64,000 nucleotides of DNA from an uncultured Psychrobacter sp. (GCA_947495055.1 CANLXO010000007.1:1-64000); one strand, 5' to 3'; numbered from the stretch's first letter, positions 8,696-17,749 are shown. Notes: generated from the letters alone by a model not told the origin. Made by a program: numbers and translations.

Positions 8696-9814
8696 ATGAG
8701 AGTAGTATTTCGCGTTGACGCTTCTATTTCGATGGGCACAGGACACGTGATGCGCTGCTTGACGCTAGCGAAAGCTTTAAAGGTGCAAAACGTTGAATGT
8801 ACTTTTATTTGTCGCAATCATGCTGGTAACTTAATAAAAAAGATTCAGCAAGCAGGTTTTATAGTTCATATCCTAGACGCTATTGAAAATGACAACAGTA
8901 GTAACGAGCTATTAGCTGATAATCAAAATGCATATAACAAGCAACAGCCGCTATTTCATGCTGATTGGCTTGGTACGACGCAGCGGCAAGACGCTCAAGA
9001 TTGTTCAGCCATCATTGAACCATTACAAGTGGACTGGCTGATAGTTGATCATTACGCTTTAGATAAAACCTGGCAGCATATACTACGGCCACATTATAAA
9101 AAATTAATGGTCATTGATGATTTAGGTGATAGAGAGCATTTAGCTGATCTATTGCTGGATCAAAATCATGGTTCTACCGTTGAAAAATATCAAGAGCTAG
9201 TACCGAGAACTTGTACCATCTTAGCAGGTTCAACCTTTGCACTTTTAAGACCAGAGTTTTCGTTATGGCGCAAATATAGCCTCAGTAGACGCAAGAATAA
9301 TACCTCTATAAGCAATATCTTAGTTACGTTAGGGGGCACAGATCCAGATAACTTCACTGGAAAAATTTTGCAGAAATTAGCCTTAGTAGCGCTGAATTCT
9401 AATATTGAAATTATAGTAGTCATGGGTAGCACCGCGCCACATCTACAAGTTGTGCAACAGCAAGCAGCGAGTATGATTACGAGCACTATCGTAAAAGTTG
9501 ATGTTAGTAATATGGCGGAGATTATGAGTAATGCTGACTTAGCAGTAGGAGCAGCAGGCGCTACCACTTGGGAGCGTTGTTGTCTTGGCTTACCGACTAT
9601 TCAGATAGTAACGGCTGAAAACCAGCGTCAAATAGCCGAAGACTTGGCGACCAATAATGTCATTAAGCTGCTTAGAGATATCAACGATCTCACTTATCTG
9701 ATGGCAACAATGGAGAAGTGGTTATTACCTATAGCGACCCAAACGCACTCTATCGTTGATGGTTTAGGATGTGAAAGAGTAGTAGATCATATGATAAAAG
9801 GCTATCAGTTATGA
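8696..9814 (+). CDS. pseG: UDP-2,4-diacetamido-2,4,6-trideoxy-L-altropyranose hydrolase PseG
   Basis: PseG removes UDP from UDP-6-deoxy-AltdiNAc, giving the free sugar that PseI condenses with phosphoenolpyruvate. The glycine-rich loop MGTGHVMRCLTLA contains the expected catalytic His17. The C-terminal GT-B-like half has VTLGGTDPDN and GAAGATTWERCCLGLP, the nucleotide-binding segment. Length (372 aa) is somewhat longer than Campylobacter PseG (about 275), mainly through an insertion around residues 62-100 that lacks motifs. The stop overlaps pseH by ATGA (9811-9814). Confidence 0.87.
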   Translation: MRVVFRVDASISMGTGHVMRCLTLAKALKVQNVECTFICRNHAGNLIKKIQQAGFIVHILDAIENDNSSNELLADNQNAYNKQQPLFHADWLGTTQRQDAQDCSAIIEPLQVDWLIVDHYALDKTWQHILRPHYKKLMVIDDLGDREHLADLLLDQNHGSTVEKYQELVPRTCTILAGSTFALLRPEFSLWRKYSLSRRKNNTSISNILVTLGGTDPDNFTGKILQKLALVALNSNIEIIVVMGSTAPHLQVVQQQAASMITSTIVKVDVSNMAEIMSNADLAVGAAGATTWERCCLGLPTIQIVTAENQRQIAEDLATNNVIKLLRDINDLTYLMATMEKWLLPIATQTHSIVDGLGCERVVDHMIKGYQL

Positions 9815-10323
9815 AGATAACAACCACTACCTTTGGCGACATTGAGCTATTGGACTTCACTACTTTAGATGATGCAATGAAGGGTAGTATTCTTGAGATA
9901 CGTAATCATTCCAAAGTTAGAGAACAGATGCATAGTCAAGATATCATTGATAAGAACGATCATTTAAAGTTTATTGCTAGCCTAAAAGGTAATAATTACA
10001 AAAAGTATTTCGTCGCAAAGTATGAACAGCGGCTGCTAGGCGTTATCTACTTTACTGATATAGACGAGAAGGATAGAAGTGCGGTGTTTGGCATCTATGC
10101 CAATCTGCTTGAGAAGAGAGATAAGATAGGTTCTATACTAATGGAGACCGCTTTGATTTACTTCAAAGACATCTTATCTTTTAAAACCTTGAATCTAGAG
10201 GTTTATGAATCTAACCAAAGGGCGGCGGGATTGTATTTGAAATTTGGATTTGTAGTGGACGATCACTTTTATCAGGATAGTCATAAAGTACTCAACATGA
10301 AGTGGGTTAAGAGCGATTTATGA
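9811..10323 (+). CDS. pseH: GNAT acetyltransferase PseH
   Basis: PseH N-acetylates the 4-amino group of the UDP-altrosamine intermediate using acetyl-CoA. The 170-aa protein is a single GNAT fold: EIRNHSKVREQMHSQDII near residues 30-46 is the segment typical of PseH, KRDKIGSILMETAL covers the acetyl-CoA pyrophosphate loop, and NLEVYESNQRAAGLYLKFGF is the C-terminal GNAT motif. It overlaps pseG upstream and the formyltransferase-like gene downstream by 4 bp each. Presence of both an acetyl- and a formyltransferase suggests that the two amino groups carry different acyl groups. Confidence 0.85.
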   Translation: MKITTTTFGDIELLDFTTLDDAMKGSILEIRNHSKVREQMHSQDIIDKNDHLKFIASLKGNNYKKYFVAKYEQRLLGVIYFTDIDEKDRSAVFGIYANLLEKRDKIGSILMETALIYFKDILSFKTLNLEVYESNQRAAGLYLKFGFVVDDHFYQDSHKVLNMKWVKSDL

Positions 10324-10997
10324 ATTATATCGTTGCCGCAGTAGGGGACTGGAATAAAGCGCTATTCGATGAGTATGCCACCAAGCTTTCGGGCAATTGG
10401 TCTTATGTTACTACCCCGAATGAGCTAAATGCGAAGCTGGCATCAGGCTTTGAGCCTAGGTATATATTCTTCCCGCATTGGCGCTGGATTGTACCCGTTG
10501 AGATACTTAACAACTATGAATGCGTCTGTTTTCATATGACTGATGTACCTTATGGTCGCGGTGGCTCGCCGTTACAGAACTTAATAGTTCGCGGTCATAA
10601 AGATACGGTATTAACTGCCTTACAAATGGAGAAAGGTTTAGATACGGGACCCGTTTATCTAAAACAGGCGCTTAGTCTAAAGGGTAGTGCTGAGGTTATT
10701 TATACTCGATCTAGTCAAGTAGCATGGTCGATGATAAAAAGTATAATCGAAAATGAAATAAAGCCTACTTCGCAACAAGGTGAGATTGTTACTTTCCAAC
10801 GTAGAACCCCTGAGCAGAGCGAAATACCTAGCGGTTTAGCCCCAGAGCGATTATATGACTATATACGTATGCTAGACGCACCAGATTATCCTAAAGCCTT
10901 TATAAATAAAGGCTCATATCAAATAGAATTTTATCAAGCTGAATTAGTTGGAAATAACGTAAACGCTAGAGTGAACATTAAACCAAAGGATATTTAG
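10320..10997 (+). CDS. Sugar N-formyltransferase-like protein
   Basis: Related to the N-terminal catalytic domain of methionyl-tRNA/sugar formyltransferases, which use N10-formyltetrahydrofolate. The segment CFHMTDVPYGRGGSPLQN corresponds to the xNxHxSLLPxxRG loop, with His72 kept and Asp108 in EKGLDTGPVY. The usual Asn two residues before the His is Cys70 here. At 225 aa it lacks a tRNA-binding C-terminal domain, so a small sugar or nonulosonate substrate is likely. N-formylated pseudaminic acid (Pse5Ac7Fo) is known from Pseudomonas O-antigens, which makes N-formylation a reasonable guess. It is coupled to pseH and sits directly before pseI. Confidence 0.75.
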   Translation: MNYIVAAVGDWNKALFDEYATKLSGNWSYVTTPNELNAKLASGFEPRYIFFPHWRWIVPVEILNNYECVCFHMTDVPYGRGGSPLQNLIVRGHKDTVLTALQMEKGLDTGPVYLKQALSLKGSAEVIYTRSSQVAWSMIKSIIENEIKPTSQQGEIVTFQRRTPEQSEIPSGLAPERLYDYIRMLDAPDYPKAFINKGSYQIEFYQAELVGNNVNARVNIKPKDI

Positions 10998-12047
10998 ATG
11001 TCTTATATAGAAATTGCTGGACGAAAAATAGGCCAAGATTTTCCACCGTACATCTTGGCAGAGTTATCAGCTAACCATAATGGCGTACTCCAAAAAGCGC
11101 TTGATACAATTAGTGCTGCCAAAAAATGCGGCGCTGATGGTATCAAATTGCAAACCTACTCTGCGGATACCATGACGATTGATTGTGATACTGAAGATTT
11201 TATGATTAGTGGTGGTCTATGGGACGGCTACAAGCTTTATGATTTGTATAAGCAAGCACAAACTCCATTCGACTGGCACAAGCAGATGTTTGAGCATGCA
11301 CGTGATATAGGAATTACTTGCTTTTCTACGCCTTTTGACGAAACAGCGGTTGATTTGTTAGAGGATATGAACGTGCCTGCTTATAAAGTAGCCTCGTTTG
11401 AAGCAACAGATCTGCCTCTAATCAGATATGTCGCTTCAACAAAAAAGCCTATGATATTGTCAACTGGTATGGCAAATTTTGCTGAAATAACGGAGATGGT
11501 AGCGGCGGCAAGAGAAGGTGGATGTGAGGATTTAATAGTGCTCCATTGTCTGAGCAGCTATCCTGCGCCCATTGAGCAGTCAAACCTATTAACGATTAAT
11601 GATATGAGAGACAAGTTAGGCGTGCAAATTGGCTTATCTGATCATACTATCTCAAATACTGCTGCTATTGTCGCTACAGGTCTTGGAGCAACATTGATTG
11701 AGAAGCATTTCATTATGGATCAATCGGATAAAGGGCCTGACTCTTCGTTTTCAATAGAACCTGAAGAATTAAAATCTTTGGTTGAGCAAACCCATGAAGC
11801 TTGGCTATCATTAGGTGAGGTGGGCTACGATCGTAAACCTGCCGAAGAAGCTAATCTACGTTTCAGACGCTCCGTCTACTTTGTAAAAGATTTGCCAGCG
11901 GGCAGCGTAGTTACTGAAGATAGCATTCGCCGTATCCGTCCAGGCTTTGGACTAGCACCTAAGTATGAGCAGGATATCATAGGCAAACGCCTAAAGTCTG
12001 CAGTGACTCGCGGAACGCCAACCGCTTGGGAGTTATTCGATGAGTAA
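10998..12047 (+). CDS. pseI: Pseudaminic acid synthase PseI (NeuB family)
   Basis: Condenses 6-deoxy-AltdiNAc with phosphoenolpyruvate to pseudaminic acid. The N-terminal TIM barrel includes ILAELSANHNG, ADGIKLQTY, CFSTPFDE, YKVASFE, LSTGMA, HCLSSYPAP, GLSDHT and EKHF, all typical of NeuB/PseI/LegI enzymes with their metal-binding His and PEP-binding residues. The C-terminal 60 residues form the antifreeze-like SAF domain (RRSVYFVKDLPAGSVVT). Length 349 aa is normal. It starts directly after the formyltransferase-like stop and overlaps the PIG-L deacetylase gene by 8 bp. Pse rather than Leg or Neu specificity is taken from the neighbours. Confidence 0.9.
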   Translation: MSYIEIAGRKIGQDFPPYILAELSANHNGVLQKALDTISAAKKCGADGIKLQTYSADTMTIDCDTEDFMISGGLWDGYKLYDLYKQAQTPFDWHKQMFEHARDIGITCFSTPFDETAVDLLEDMNVPAYKVASFEATDLPLIRYVASTKKPMILSTGMANFAEITEMVAAAREGGCEDLIVLHCLSSYPAPIEQSNLLTINDMRDKLGVQIGLSDHTISNTAAIVATGLGATLIEKHFIMDQSDKGPDSSFSIEPEELKSLVEQTHEAWLSLGEVGYDRKPAEEANLRFRRSVYFVKDLPAGSVVTEDSIRRIRPGFGLAPKYEQDIIGKRLKSAVTRGTPTAWELFDE

Positions 12048-12711
12048 AAATATTTTGGTGGTAGCCGCCCACGCTGATGATGAAGCGCTTGGCTGCTCGG
12101 GCACTATTGCTTGGCATGTGGCCGAGGGCGATAGTGTCCATCTATTATTTATGACCGATGGCGTTGGTGCGCGCGAGGTTGTGGCTGACAAGGCCGATGA
12201 GCGTTTAAGCGCGTCTGAGCAAGCAGCCAAGATATTAAAGGTAAGCTCAGTGACTAATTTAAGCTTCCCTGACAATAGTATGGATGCCTTGCCACTTCTT
12301 GATATCGTCAAAGAGGTTGAGGCCAAAATAAAAAAAGTCAATCCGGAAGTTATCTATACCCACCATATAGGTGATTTAAATGTTGATCACCAGATAGCGC
12401 ATAGAGCGGTAATGACAGCATGTCGACCACAGCCAGGTTTTGGTGTCAAAGCTATCTATGCGTTTGAGGTACTCTCAAGCACTGAGTGGCAAACTCCAAA
12501 CGTATTGCCATTTATTCCTAATGTTTTTGTGGATATAAGCGATTATTTGTCTGTTAAGATGCAAGTAGTCAGTGCCTATGAAGAAGAGATGCGAGCAGTT
12601 CCGCATTCACGTAGCTTAAAGCACATAGAGCTATTAGCTCAGCACCGAGGTCATTCAGTAGGCGTTCATGCTGCTGAGGCCTTTATGCTCGTTAGAGAGA
12701 TAAAGTTATAA
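12040..12711 (+). CDS. PIG-L family zinc N-deacetylase
   Basis: The family removes N-acetyl groups from sugars (GlcNAc-PI, bacillithiol and mycothiol precursors, polysaccharide sugars). The zinc ligands are visible: AHADDE at residues 10-15 (His11, Asp14) and the later His117 in LNVDHQ. It overlaps the pseI stop, so it is part of the operon and its last gene. In this setting it may free an amino group on the nonulosonate or its precursor, for instance to allow formylation; that is inference. Immediately after its stop (within 2 bp) the sequence becomes the wzi remnant, which marks the cassette edge. Confidence 0.85.
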   Translation: MSKNILVVAAHADDEALGCSGTIAWHVAEGDSVHLLFMTDGVGAREVVADKADERLSASEQAAKILKVSSVTNLSFPDNSMDALPLLDIVKEVEAKIKKVNPEVIYTHHIGDLNVDHQIAHRAVMTACRPQPGFGVKAIYAFEVLSSTEWQTPNVLPFIPNVFVDISDYLSVKMQVVSAYEEEMRAVPHSRSLKHIELLAQHRGHSVGVHAAEAFMLVREIKL

Positions 12712-12712
12712 T

Positions 12713-13127
12713 GCTACCAAGGCCTGCCTTATCAGGTCTATGCTGAGTATGCAGATACTCGTAGTAGTGGCGAGGTCAGAGGTATCTCTTATGACCATTT
12801 TATCTACACCGATGGCTACTATCAGCAAGGCTATCCACTCGGTCACTTCTTGGCGGTGATGCCGAGAGCGTTGCCGTAGGCGGTAGATTATGGTTTGATA
12901 ACTGTAATTTTATCAATGCCAAAGTGCAACACGCCAAAGTAAATCAGGCAGATGAAACGGATAACCAAGCGTTTCCAGAAACGGATGAGTTGACTGCCGT
13001 TGATATCTTATGGGAGCATCAGCTGCAGCCTATGACTAAGATTACCACCAGACTATGGGCAGTAGACTCTGATACCCAATCTAGCGATATTGGCGCTGGG
13101 ATAGGTATTGAGCTCAAAACTTACTAA
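12713..13127 (+). pseudogene. wzi: 3' remnant of a second wzi allele, frameshifted
   Basis: Aligns without gaps to the last 416 bp of wzi (3317-3732) except for one missing base near 12846-12852, after which the frame changes. Before the shift it reads YQGLPYQVYAEYADTRSS..., and after it NFINAKVQHAKVNQADE... to ELKTY. There is no start codon and no 5' two-thirds of the gene. A small ORF at 12924-13127 is only the in-frame tail and should not be annotated as a gene. The remnant ends at a strong terminator, as an intact wzi would. Confidence 0.9.
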
Positions 13128-13141
13128 AACTATGCTCAAAT

Positions 13142-13178
13142 AAAAAAGACCTACTAGATATCTAGTAGGTCTTTTTTG
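13142..13178. terminator. Strong bidirectional terminator after the wzi remnant
   Basis: A perfect palindrome, AGACCTACTAGA/TCTAGTAGGTCT, flanked by six A on the left and six T on the right. It isolates the nonulosonate cassette from wzc. Confidence 0.85.
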
Positions 13179-13506
13179 TGTCTGAATTAAGGGCTCACTA
13201 TTAAGTATATTAAATATAATTATAAATTTATTATTAAAAGAGCTCGATATGCATAGGTACATAAGTAACTGATATGTTTGAGGTTCTATCAATATATGTA
13301 TTGACTCATAGTTAATTTTGAAAATATTTGTTCAGTAGTGCCATGCTGATATGTTGCGTTGTTGGTAATACGAGTGTATATTCAGTAATTATATATTCTT
13401 TTTTGTGAATTTATATATTCAATAAAATTACTTAGATGAATTTATTAAAAATGAATGGTATAGCAGTTATAACCTTGTATTCAAATCAGTCAAAACCATT
13501 GAGACG
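13179..13506. promoter_or_regulatory. wzc: Intergenic region upstream of wzc with a candidate promoter
   Basis: This 328-bp AT-rich stretch has no ORF of interest. TTGACT at 13301-13306 and ATATTT at 13324-13329, 17 bp apart, form a fair sigma-70 candidate. It would give a leader of about 170 nt before wzc. I see no transcription-antitermination (ops) motif. Confidence 0.35.
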
Positions 13507-15744
13507 ATGAGTAGGCTTATGAAAACAGACTCAAATAAAAAGTCCGAATCTATGGGTAAGCATAAAAGCAGTGAGCTTGATTTGCTAGGCTTGTTTGACA
13601 TATTACGGCGTGAGTGGAAAATCATACTGTTCTTTGTGTTACTAGGACTAGTATCCGCTGTTTTATACAGCCGCTATGTGACGCCTATATACCAAGCAGA
13701 TGCACTCATACAGGTTGATGAAAAGTCACAAGGGGTGTCAGGTCTTGGTGAAAACATATCTGATCTCATCGATACTGAAGAGAGCAAATCTCAAGCAGAA
13801 ACAGAACTCATAAAATCACGTATGATATTAGACCCCGTGGTGAATTTACTACATCTGCAAATTCGCCTAAATGATCCTACTATCAGTGCTATTGATAAAA
13901 TCGTAGCAGATAAAATAAATACACAATTAAATACAATCGATGATGTATCGCTTCAAACTACTGATGGACGCGTCCAAATCAGTCAGTTTGAGGTCGCCGA
14001 AGAGTATTTGGATCAGCCTTTTACCTTAATGAGATCAGGTACTAGATTTACGTTAAGTAGCGCGGTTGAGGAATTCAAAGGTCAGTTGAATGTAGCAGAG
14101 CAGTTTAATGGCACAAATGGCAATATCCAAATTACGGTGCTCGATCTCCCTAGTAGTCAAAAGCCTATAGCTATCACAAGGCAATCTATACAGTTTACGA
14201 CCAATAGTATAAGTAATAGATTAAAGGTAGTAGAAAAGGGAGATTTGAGCGGTATTATCCAGCTGTCTATGACAGGAACCAATCAACAACAGGTTAGCTC
14301 CATTTTAAAAGAGATCGTCATATCGTACGCTGAGCAAAGTGAAGCTCGCAATACTGAGGAGATCACTAAGACAGTTGGGTTTATGGAGACCCAAATTCCT
14401 GTACTTAAGCAAAAGCTTGAAGATTCAGAAGGGCTATTTAATAAATTTCGTGAAAGACATGGCACTATCGATGTTGGCCGAGAGGCTGAGCTGTTATTGA
14501 CAGAAAACGCGCAAATAGATACTCAGCTCAATGAGCTTAAACTAAGTAAAGCCGAGCTGACTACTTACTACACTAATGAGCATCCACAGGTCATTCAGAT
14601 TAATGATCAGCTCAGAGTTCTAAATGATAGAAAACAAGTTATTAACAATACGGTTGCAGGCCTACCTGAGATTCAACGAGAGTTTTTAAAGTTATCAGAA
14701 GACGTTGCTATCAACCGAGAAATTTATCTCACCATGCTCAAAAATTATGAGCAACTCAAGATCGTCGAAGCGGGACAAACGGGCTATACCCGCATTGTGG
14801 ATTTGCCCGTAAATACTGATATACCCGTTGCTCCTAACAAGACGCTTATCTTGCTAGCAGGACTCTTATTTGGCGCTTTACTGGGCGTTATGTCCGTACT
14901 ACTAAGACATCTCTTAAGAAGCGATTTAAAAGATCCTAATGGACTAGAGGATAGGATGGGCGTACCCGTACTAGCGATGATACCGCGCTCACAACCTCTT
15001 AAAAAGCTTATCGATAGCAGAAAATCAACAGGGCGACTGCTAACTTATATCGACAAGAGCAGCTTAAGCTATGAGGCCATTAAAAGCTTGCGAACGTATC
15101 TAATGTTCGGTCAACCTGCTATGAGTAAGGCTCGAGCGGTTGGTGCAGATAGCACCCGTGGTCAAGTTATCCTTATCACAGGAGAGAGTCCCAACGGTGG
15201 TAAATCCTTTATTACAGCCAATCTAGCAGAGGTCTTCTCTCATCTTAACAAAAAGATTCTCGTGATAGATGCAGATATGCGTATGGGTAATTTGCATAGT
15301 GTATTTGCTATAGAGCACAACTTTGGTCTAAGTGAGTACTTCAATTTTGAGGCGGACTTGGTATCTAGTATCACCCACGTGACTGCGATAGATAACATCG
15401 ACTTTATCCCGCGAGGACATAACGCGCATGATCCTTCATCTTGGCTGGCGAGTGATAGGTTTAGTGAATTAATGGCGCAACTGGTAGGACATTATGATTA
15501 CATCATCATAGATTCACCGCCAGTACTGGCCGCCTCAGATGCCGTTATTATTTCGCAATATGCAGATACGGTGCTGATGGTAACTAAATACAATGATCCG
15601 CTAGAGGAGCAGTTGGCTTATGCCATCAAGCAGATGGAGAAGGCAAATACCACAGTCGATGGTATTGTCATCAATGATATGCAGCAAAGCAAAAAAGACA
15701 AGCGCAGCTATTACTATAACTATGAGTACGGCAGTAACTCATAG
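13507..15744 (+). CDS. wzc: Wzc-type polysaccharide co-polymerase / tyrosine autokinase
   Basis: Controls polymer length and export from the inner membrane. A transmembrane segment near residues 38-58 and another near 445-465 flank a periplasmic, coiled-coil Wzz domain. A proline-rich segment (NTDIPVAPNK) precedes TM2, as expected. The cytoplasmic BY-kinase has Walker A GESPNGGKS (about 559), Walker A' VIDADMRMG, and Walker B YIIIDSPP (about 665). The C terminus is Tyr-rich (RSYYYNYEYG), the autophosphorylation cluster. Cognate Wza and the Wzb phosphatase are not in the window. ATG 13519 is an alternative start. Confidence 0.93.
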   Translation: MSRLMKTDSNKKSESMGKHKSSELDLLGLFDILRREWKIILFFVLLGLVSAVLYSRYVTPIYQADALIQVDEKSQGVSGLGENISDLIDTEESKSQAETELIKSRMILDPVVNLLHLQIRLNDPTISAIDKIVADKINTQLNTIDDVSLQTTDGRVQISQFEVAEEYLDQPFTLMRSGTRFTLSSAVEEFKGQLNVAEQFNGTNGNIQITVLDLPSSQKPIAITRQSIQFTTNSISNRLKVVEKGDLSGIIQLSMTGTNQQQVSSILKEIVISYAEQSEARNTEEITKTVGFMETQIPVLKQKLEDSEGLFNKFRERHGTIDVGREAELLLTENAQIDTQLNELKLSKAELTTYYTNEHPQVIQINDQLRVLNDRKQVINNTVAGLPEIQREFLKLSEDVAINREIYLTMLKNYEQLKIVEAGQTGYTRIVDLPVNTDIPVAPNKTLILLAGLLFGALLGVMSVLLRHLLRSDLKDPNGLEDRMGVPVLAMIPRSQPLKKLIDSRKSTGRLLTYIDKSSLSYEAIKSLRTYLMFGQPAMSKARAVGADSTRGQVILITGESPNGGKSFITANLAEVFSHLNKKILVIDADMRMGNLHSVFAIEHNFGLSEYFNFEADLVSSITHVTAIDNIDFIPRGHNAHDPSSWLASDRFSELMAQLVGHYDYIIIDSPPVLAASDAVIISQYADTVLMVTKYNDPLEEQLAYAIKQMEKANTTVDGIVINDMQQSKKDKRSYYYNYEYGSNS

Positions 15745-15796
15745 CAATGAATTCATAGCATTAAACTTGTAGTACTGATTTGGGCAGGTAAATATC

Positions 15797-17749
15797 ATGA
15801 TTGAGAAACTAGAATATAGTGATAGTTATCAGGTAAAAAGCCATGTGCGCTATCAATTGACGCAGTGGCTGTTGTCTTTACCGCGTAGCATAAAACGCCT
15901 CATCTTGATAAGTATTGACTTAGTCATATCAGTCGCCTGCGTATTTTTTGCTTTGTCTTTACGTTACGGGTATATCGCGAACCACATTAGTCCCTTTGAG
16001 CTTTTTCTCTACGCTCTACCTGCTGTGATCGGCTTATATGCCATTGGATTTTATAGAAGCGTTACCAGAGTATTTTGTGATGCGGCTATGCATCAGGTGC
16101 TAAAGCTATTTATAGCGCTCATTATATTTTATCAAACGATTAACTATGTTGAATGGATGTTTATTGTTCCGCGTTCAACGCCTTTCTTATTTTTATTCTT
16201 GTTATTCATCTGGTTGTGGGGTAGTCGTTTAGGTATACAAACCTTGCTTAATCATACTCAAAACGGACAGCAAAAAACGCGTTCTGATAATTACTCCTGC
16301 GAGAACATCATTATATATGGCGCAGGTTCAGCGGGCAAAGAGCTTGGCGATGCCTTAAAACGCTCTTGTAAGTATCACGTAGTTGCCTATATTGATGATG
16401 ACCCGCATCTGGTAGGCGCTTATCTATTGGGCAAAAAGATATACGCAGCAAATGATTTGATTGCTTTAATCGAGAGACTTGAGGTCGCACAAGTCTTCGT
16501 CGCATTGCCATCGGTTAGCCGAGTGCGGCGTCGACAAGTTATCGATGAGATATCAGAGACCGCAGTCAAAATAAAACAACTACCTAGCTTGCATGAGATT
16601 GCAGATGGTATTGCAACCGTGAGCGATATGCGTCCTGTCGATATTTTGGATGTATTGGATCGTCAGACTGTAGAGCCTGATACGCTGCTACTGGGTAAGA
16701 ATATCACTGGCAAAAACGTATTGGTCACTGGCGCTGGTGGCTCTATCGGTAGTGAGCTGTGCCGGCAGATCATTCAAAATCAGCCAAAATGTTTGGTGCT
16801 CTATGAGTTGTCTGAGTTTGCGCTATATGACATTCATCAGCAGCTCAAAAGTATTCAAAACGAAAATCCTGCTTATCAAAGCATTGAGATTGTCGCTATG
16901 CTGGGCAATGCAACCAACGAAGACAAGCTCCTAAAAGTATTCAACAACTACCACATACAGACGGTATACCACGCCGCCGCCTATAAGCATGTACCCATCG
17001 TTGAGCATAATCCGTTTGAGGGAGTTATCAACAATGCTAAAGGAACTTACCACTGCGCTTATGCCGCTATGCAAGCTTGTATCGAGACCTTTGTGCTGAT
17101 CTCAACGGACAAAGCCGTCAGACCCACCAATATTATGGGCGCCTCTAAACGCTTGGCCGAGCTGGTTTGTCAGGCTCTAAGCCAAAAAGAGAGCGCAACC
17201 TGTTTTAGTATGGTGCGCTTTGGCAATGTACTGGGCTCATCAGGTTCTGTGATCCCTCTATTCACTAAGCAAATTGAGAAAGGAGGGCCTATTACCGTGA
17301 CTCATAAGGAGGTCACTCGCTATTTTATGACGATCCCAGAAGCCGCAAGTTTAGTGATTCAAGCAGGTGCGATGGCAACGGGCGGCGAAGTCTTTGTGTT
17401 AGATATGGGCGCGCCTGTCAAGATTATGGATCTTGCCAAACGTATGATCTATCTAACGGGTTGTAAGCTCAAAGACAAAGACAATCCTAATGGCGATATG
17501 GAAATCGTGGTGACCGGTCTTAGACCTGGTGAGAAGTTATACGAAGAACTCATCATTGGCGAAGATAATGTCGAGACAACGCATCATCCTCTCATTCGCC
17601 AAGCTATGGAGCATAGCTTTGTGTTAGAAGACATCGAAACCATGCTGTCTCAGCTTATTTATAGAGCTCAGATCAATGATATAGCATGGCTTAAAGAAGA
17701 ATGCACCCACTTTGTAGAAGGCTATCAAGAAAGCACAGCTACCGTATAG
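15797..17749 (+). CDS. Membrane-bound nucleotide-sugar 4,6-dehydratase (WbpM/PglF/CapD type)
   Basis: Dehydrates UDP-GlcNAc to UDP-2-acetamido-2,6-dideoxy-4-keto-hexose with retention at C5, feeding bacillosamine, QuiNAc or FucNAc-type sugars. About four transmembrane helices (residues 35-150) are followed by a first Rossmann domain (YGAGSAGKELG, near 175) and the catalytic SDR domain with VTGAGGSIGSE (near 312-322) and MGASK (about 447-451), the Met-x3-Lys variant that characterises WbpM/PglF enzymes. Length 650 aa is normal. It follows wzc by 52 bp, like epsC or gdr in related loci. It is not PseB, which is small, soluble and C5-inverting. Confidence 0.9.
   Translation: MIEKLEYSDSYQVKSHVRYQLTQWLLSLPRSIKRLILISIDLVISVACVFFALSLRYGYIANHISPFELFLYALPAVIGLYAIGFYRSVTRVFCDAAMHQVLKLFIALIIFYQTINYVEWMFIVPRSTPFLFLFLLFIWLWGSRLGIQTLLNHTQNGQQKTRSDNYSCENIIIYGAGSAGKELGDALKRSCKYHVVAYIDDDPHLVGAYLLGKKIYAANDLIALIERLEVAQVFVALPSVSRVRRRQVIDEISETAVKIKQLPSLHEIADGIATVSDMRPVDILDVLDRQTVEPDTLLLGKNITGKNVLVTGAGGSIGSELCRQIIQNQPKCLVLYELSEFALYDIHQQLKSIQNENPAYQSIEIVAMLGNATNEDKLLKVFNNYHIQTVYHAAAYKHVPIVEHNPFEGVINNAKGTYHCAYAAMQACIETFVLISTDKAVRPTNIMGASKRLAELVCQALSQKESATCFSMVRFGNVLGSSGSVIPLFTKQIEKGGPITVTHKEVTRYFMTIPEAASLVIQAGAMATGGEVFVLDMGAPVKIMDLAKRMIYLTGCKLKDKDNPNGDMEIVVTGLRPGEKLYEELIIGEDNVETTHHPLIRQAMEHSFVLEDIETMLSQLIYRAQINDIAWLKEECTHFVEGYQESTATV

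Larger units (their letters stand above)
3317..13127. other. Putative recombination cassette bounded by two wzi 3' ends
   Basis: The 3' 416 bp of wzi (3317-3732) and a 415-bp related copy (12713-13127) are direct repeats enclosing all ten nonulosonate genes. By eye the encoded tails differ at about 20 of about 138 residues, so this is not a fresh duplication: the copies look like tails of two different wzi alleles. The simplest reading is that wzi plus the downstream cassette came in as a unit and left the resident wzi tail next to wzc. No transposase or integrase lies inside. Confidence 0.6.

Noticed and set aside
12924..13127. Small ORF of 67 aa resembling the Wzi C terminus, as a separate gene
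   Set aside because: It is the in-frame tail of a frameshifted wzi remnant without its own start context; annotated as a pseudogene.
15797..17749. The membrane-bound dehydratase as the missing PseB
   Set aside because: PseB is a soluble protein of about 330 aa that inverts C5; this 650-aa enzyme has four membrane helices and the MxxxK catalytic variant of retaining WbpM/PglF enzymes.
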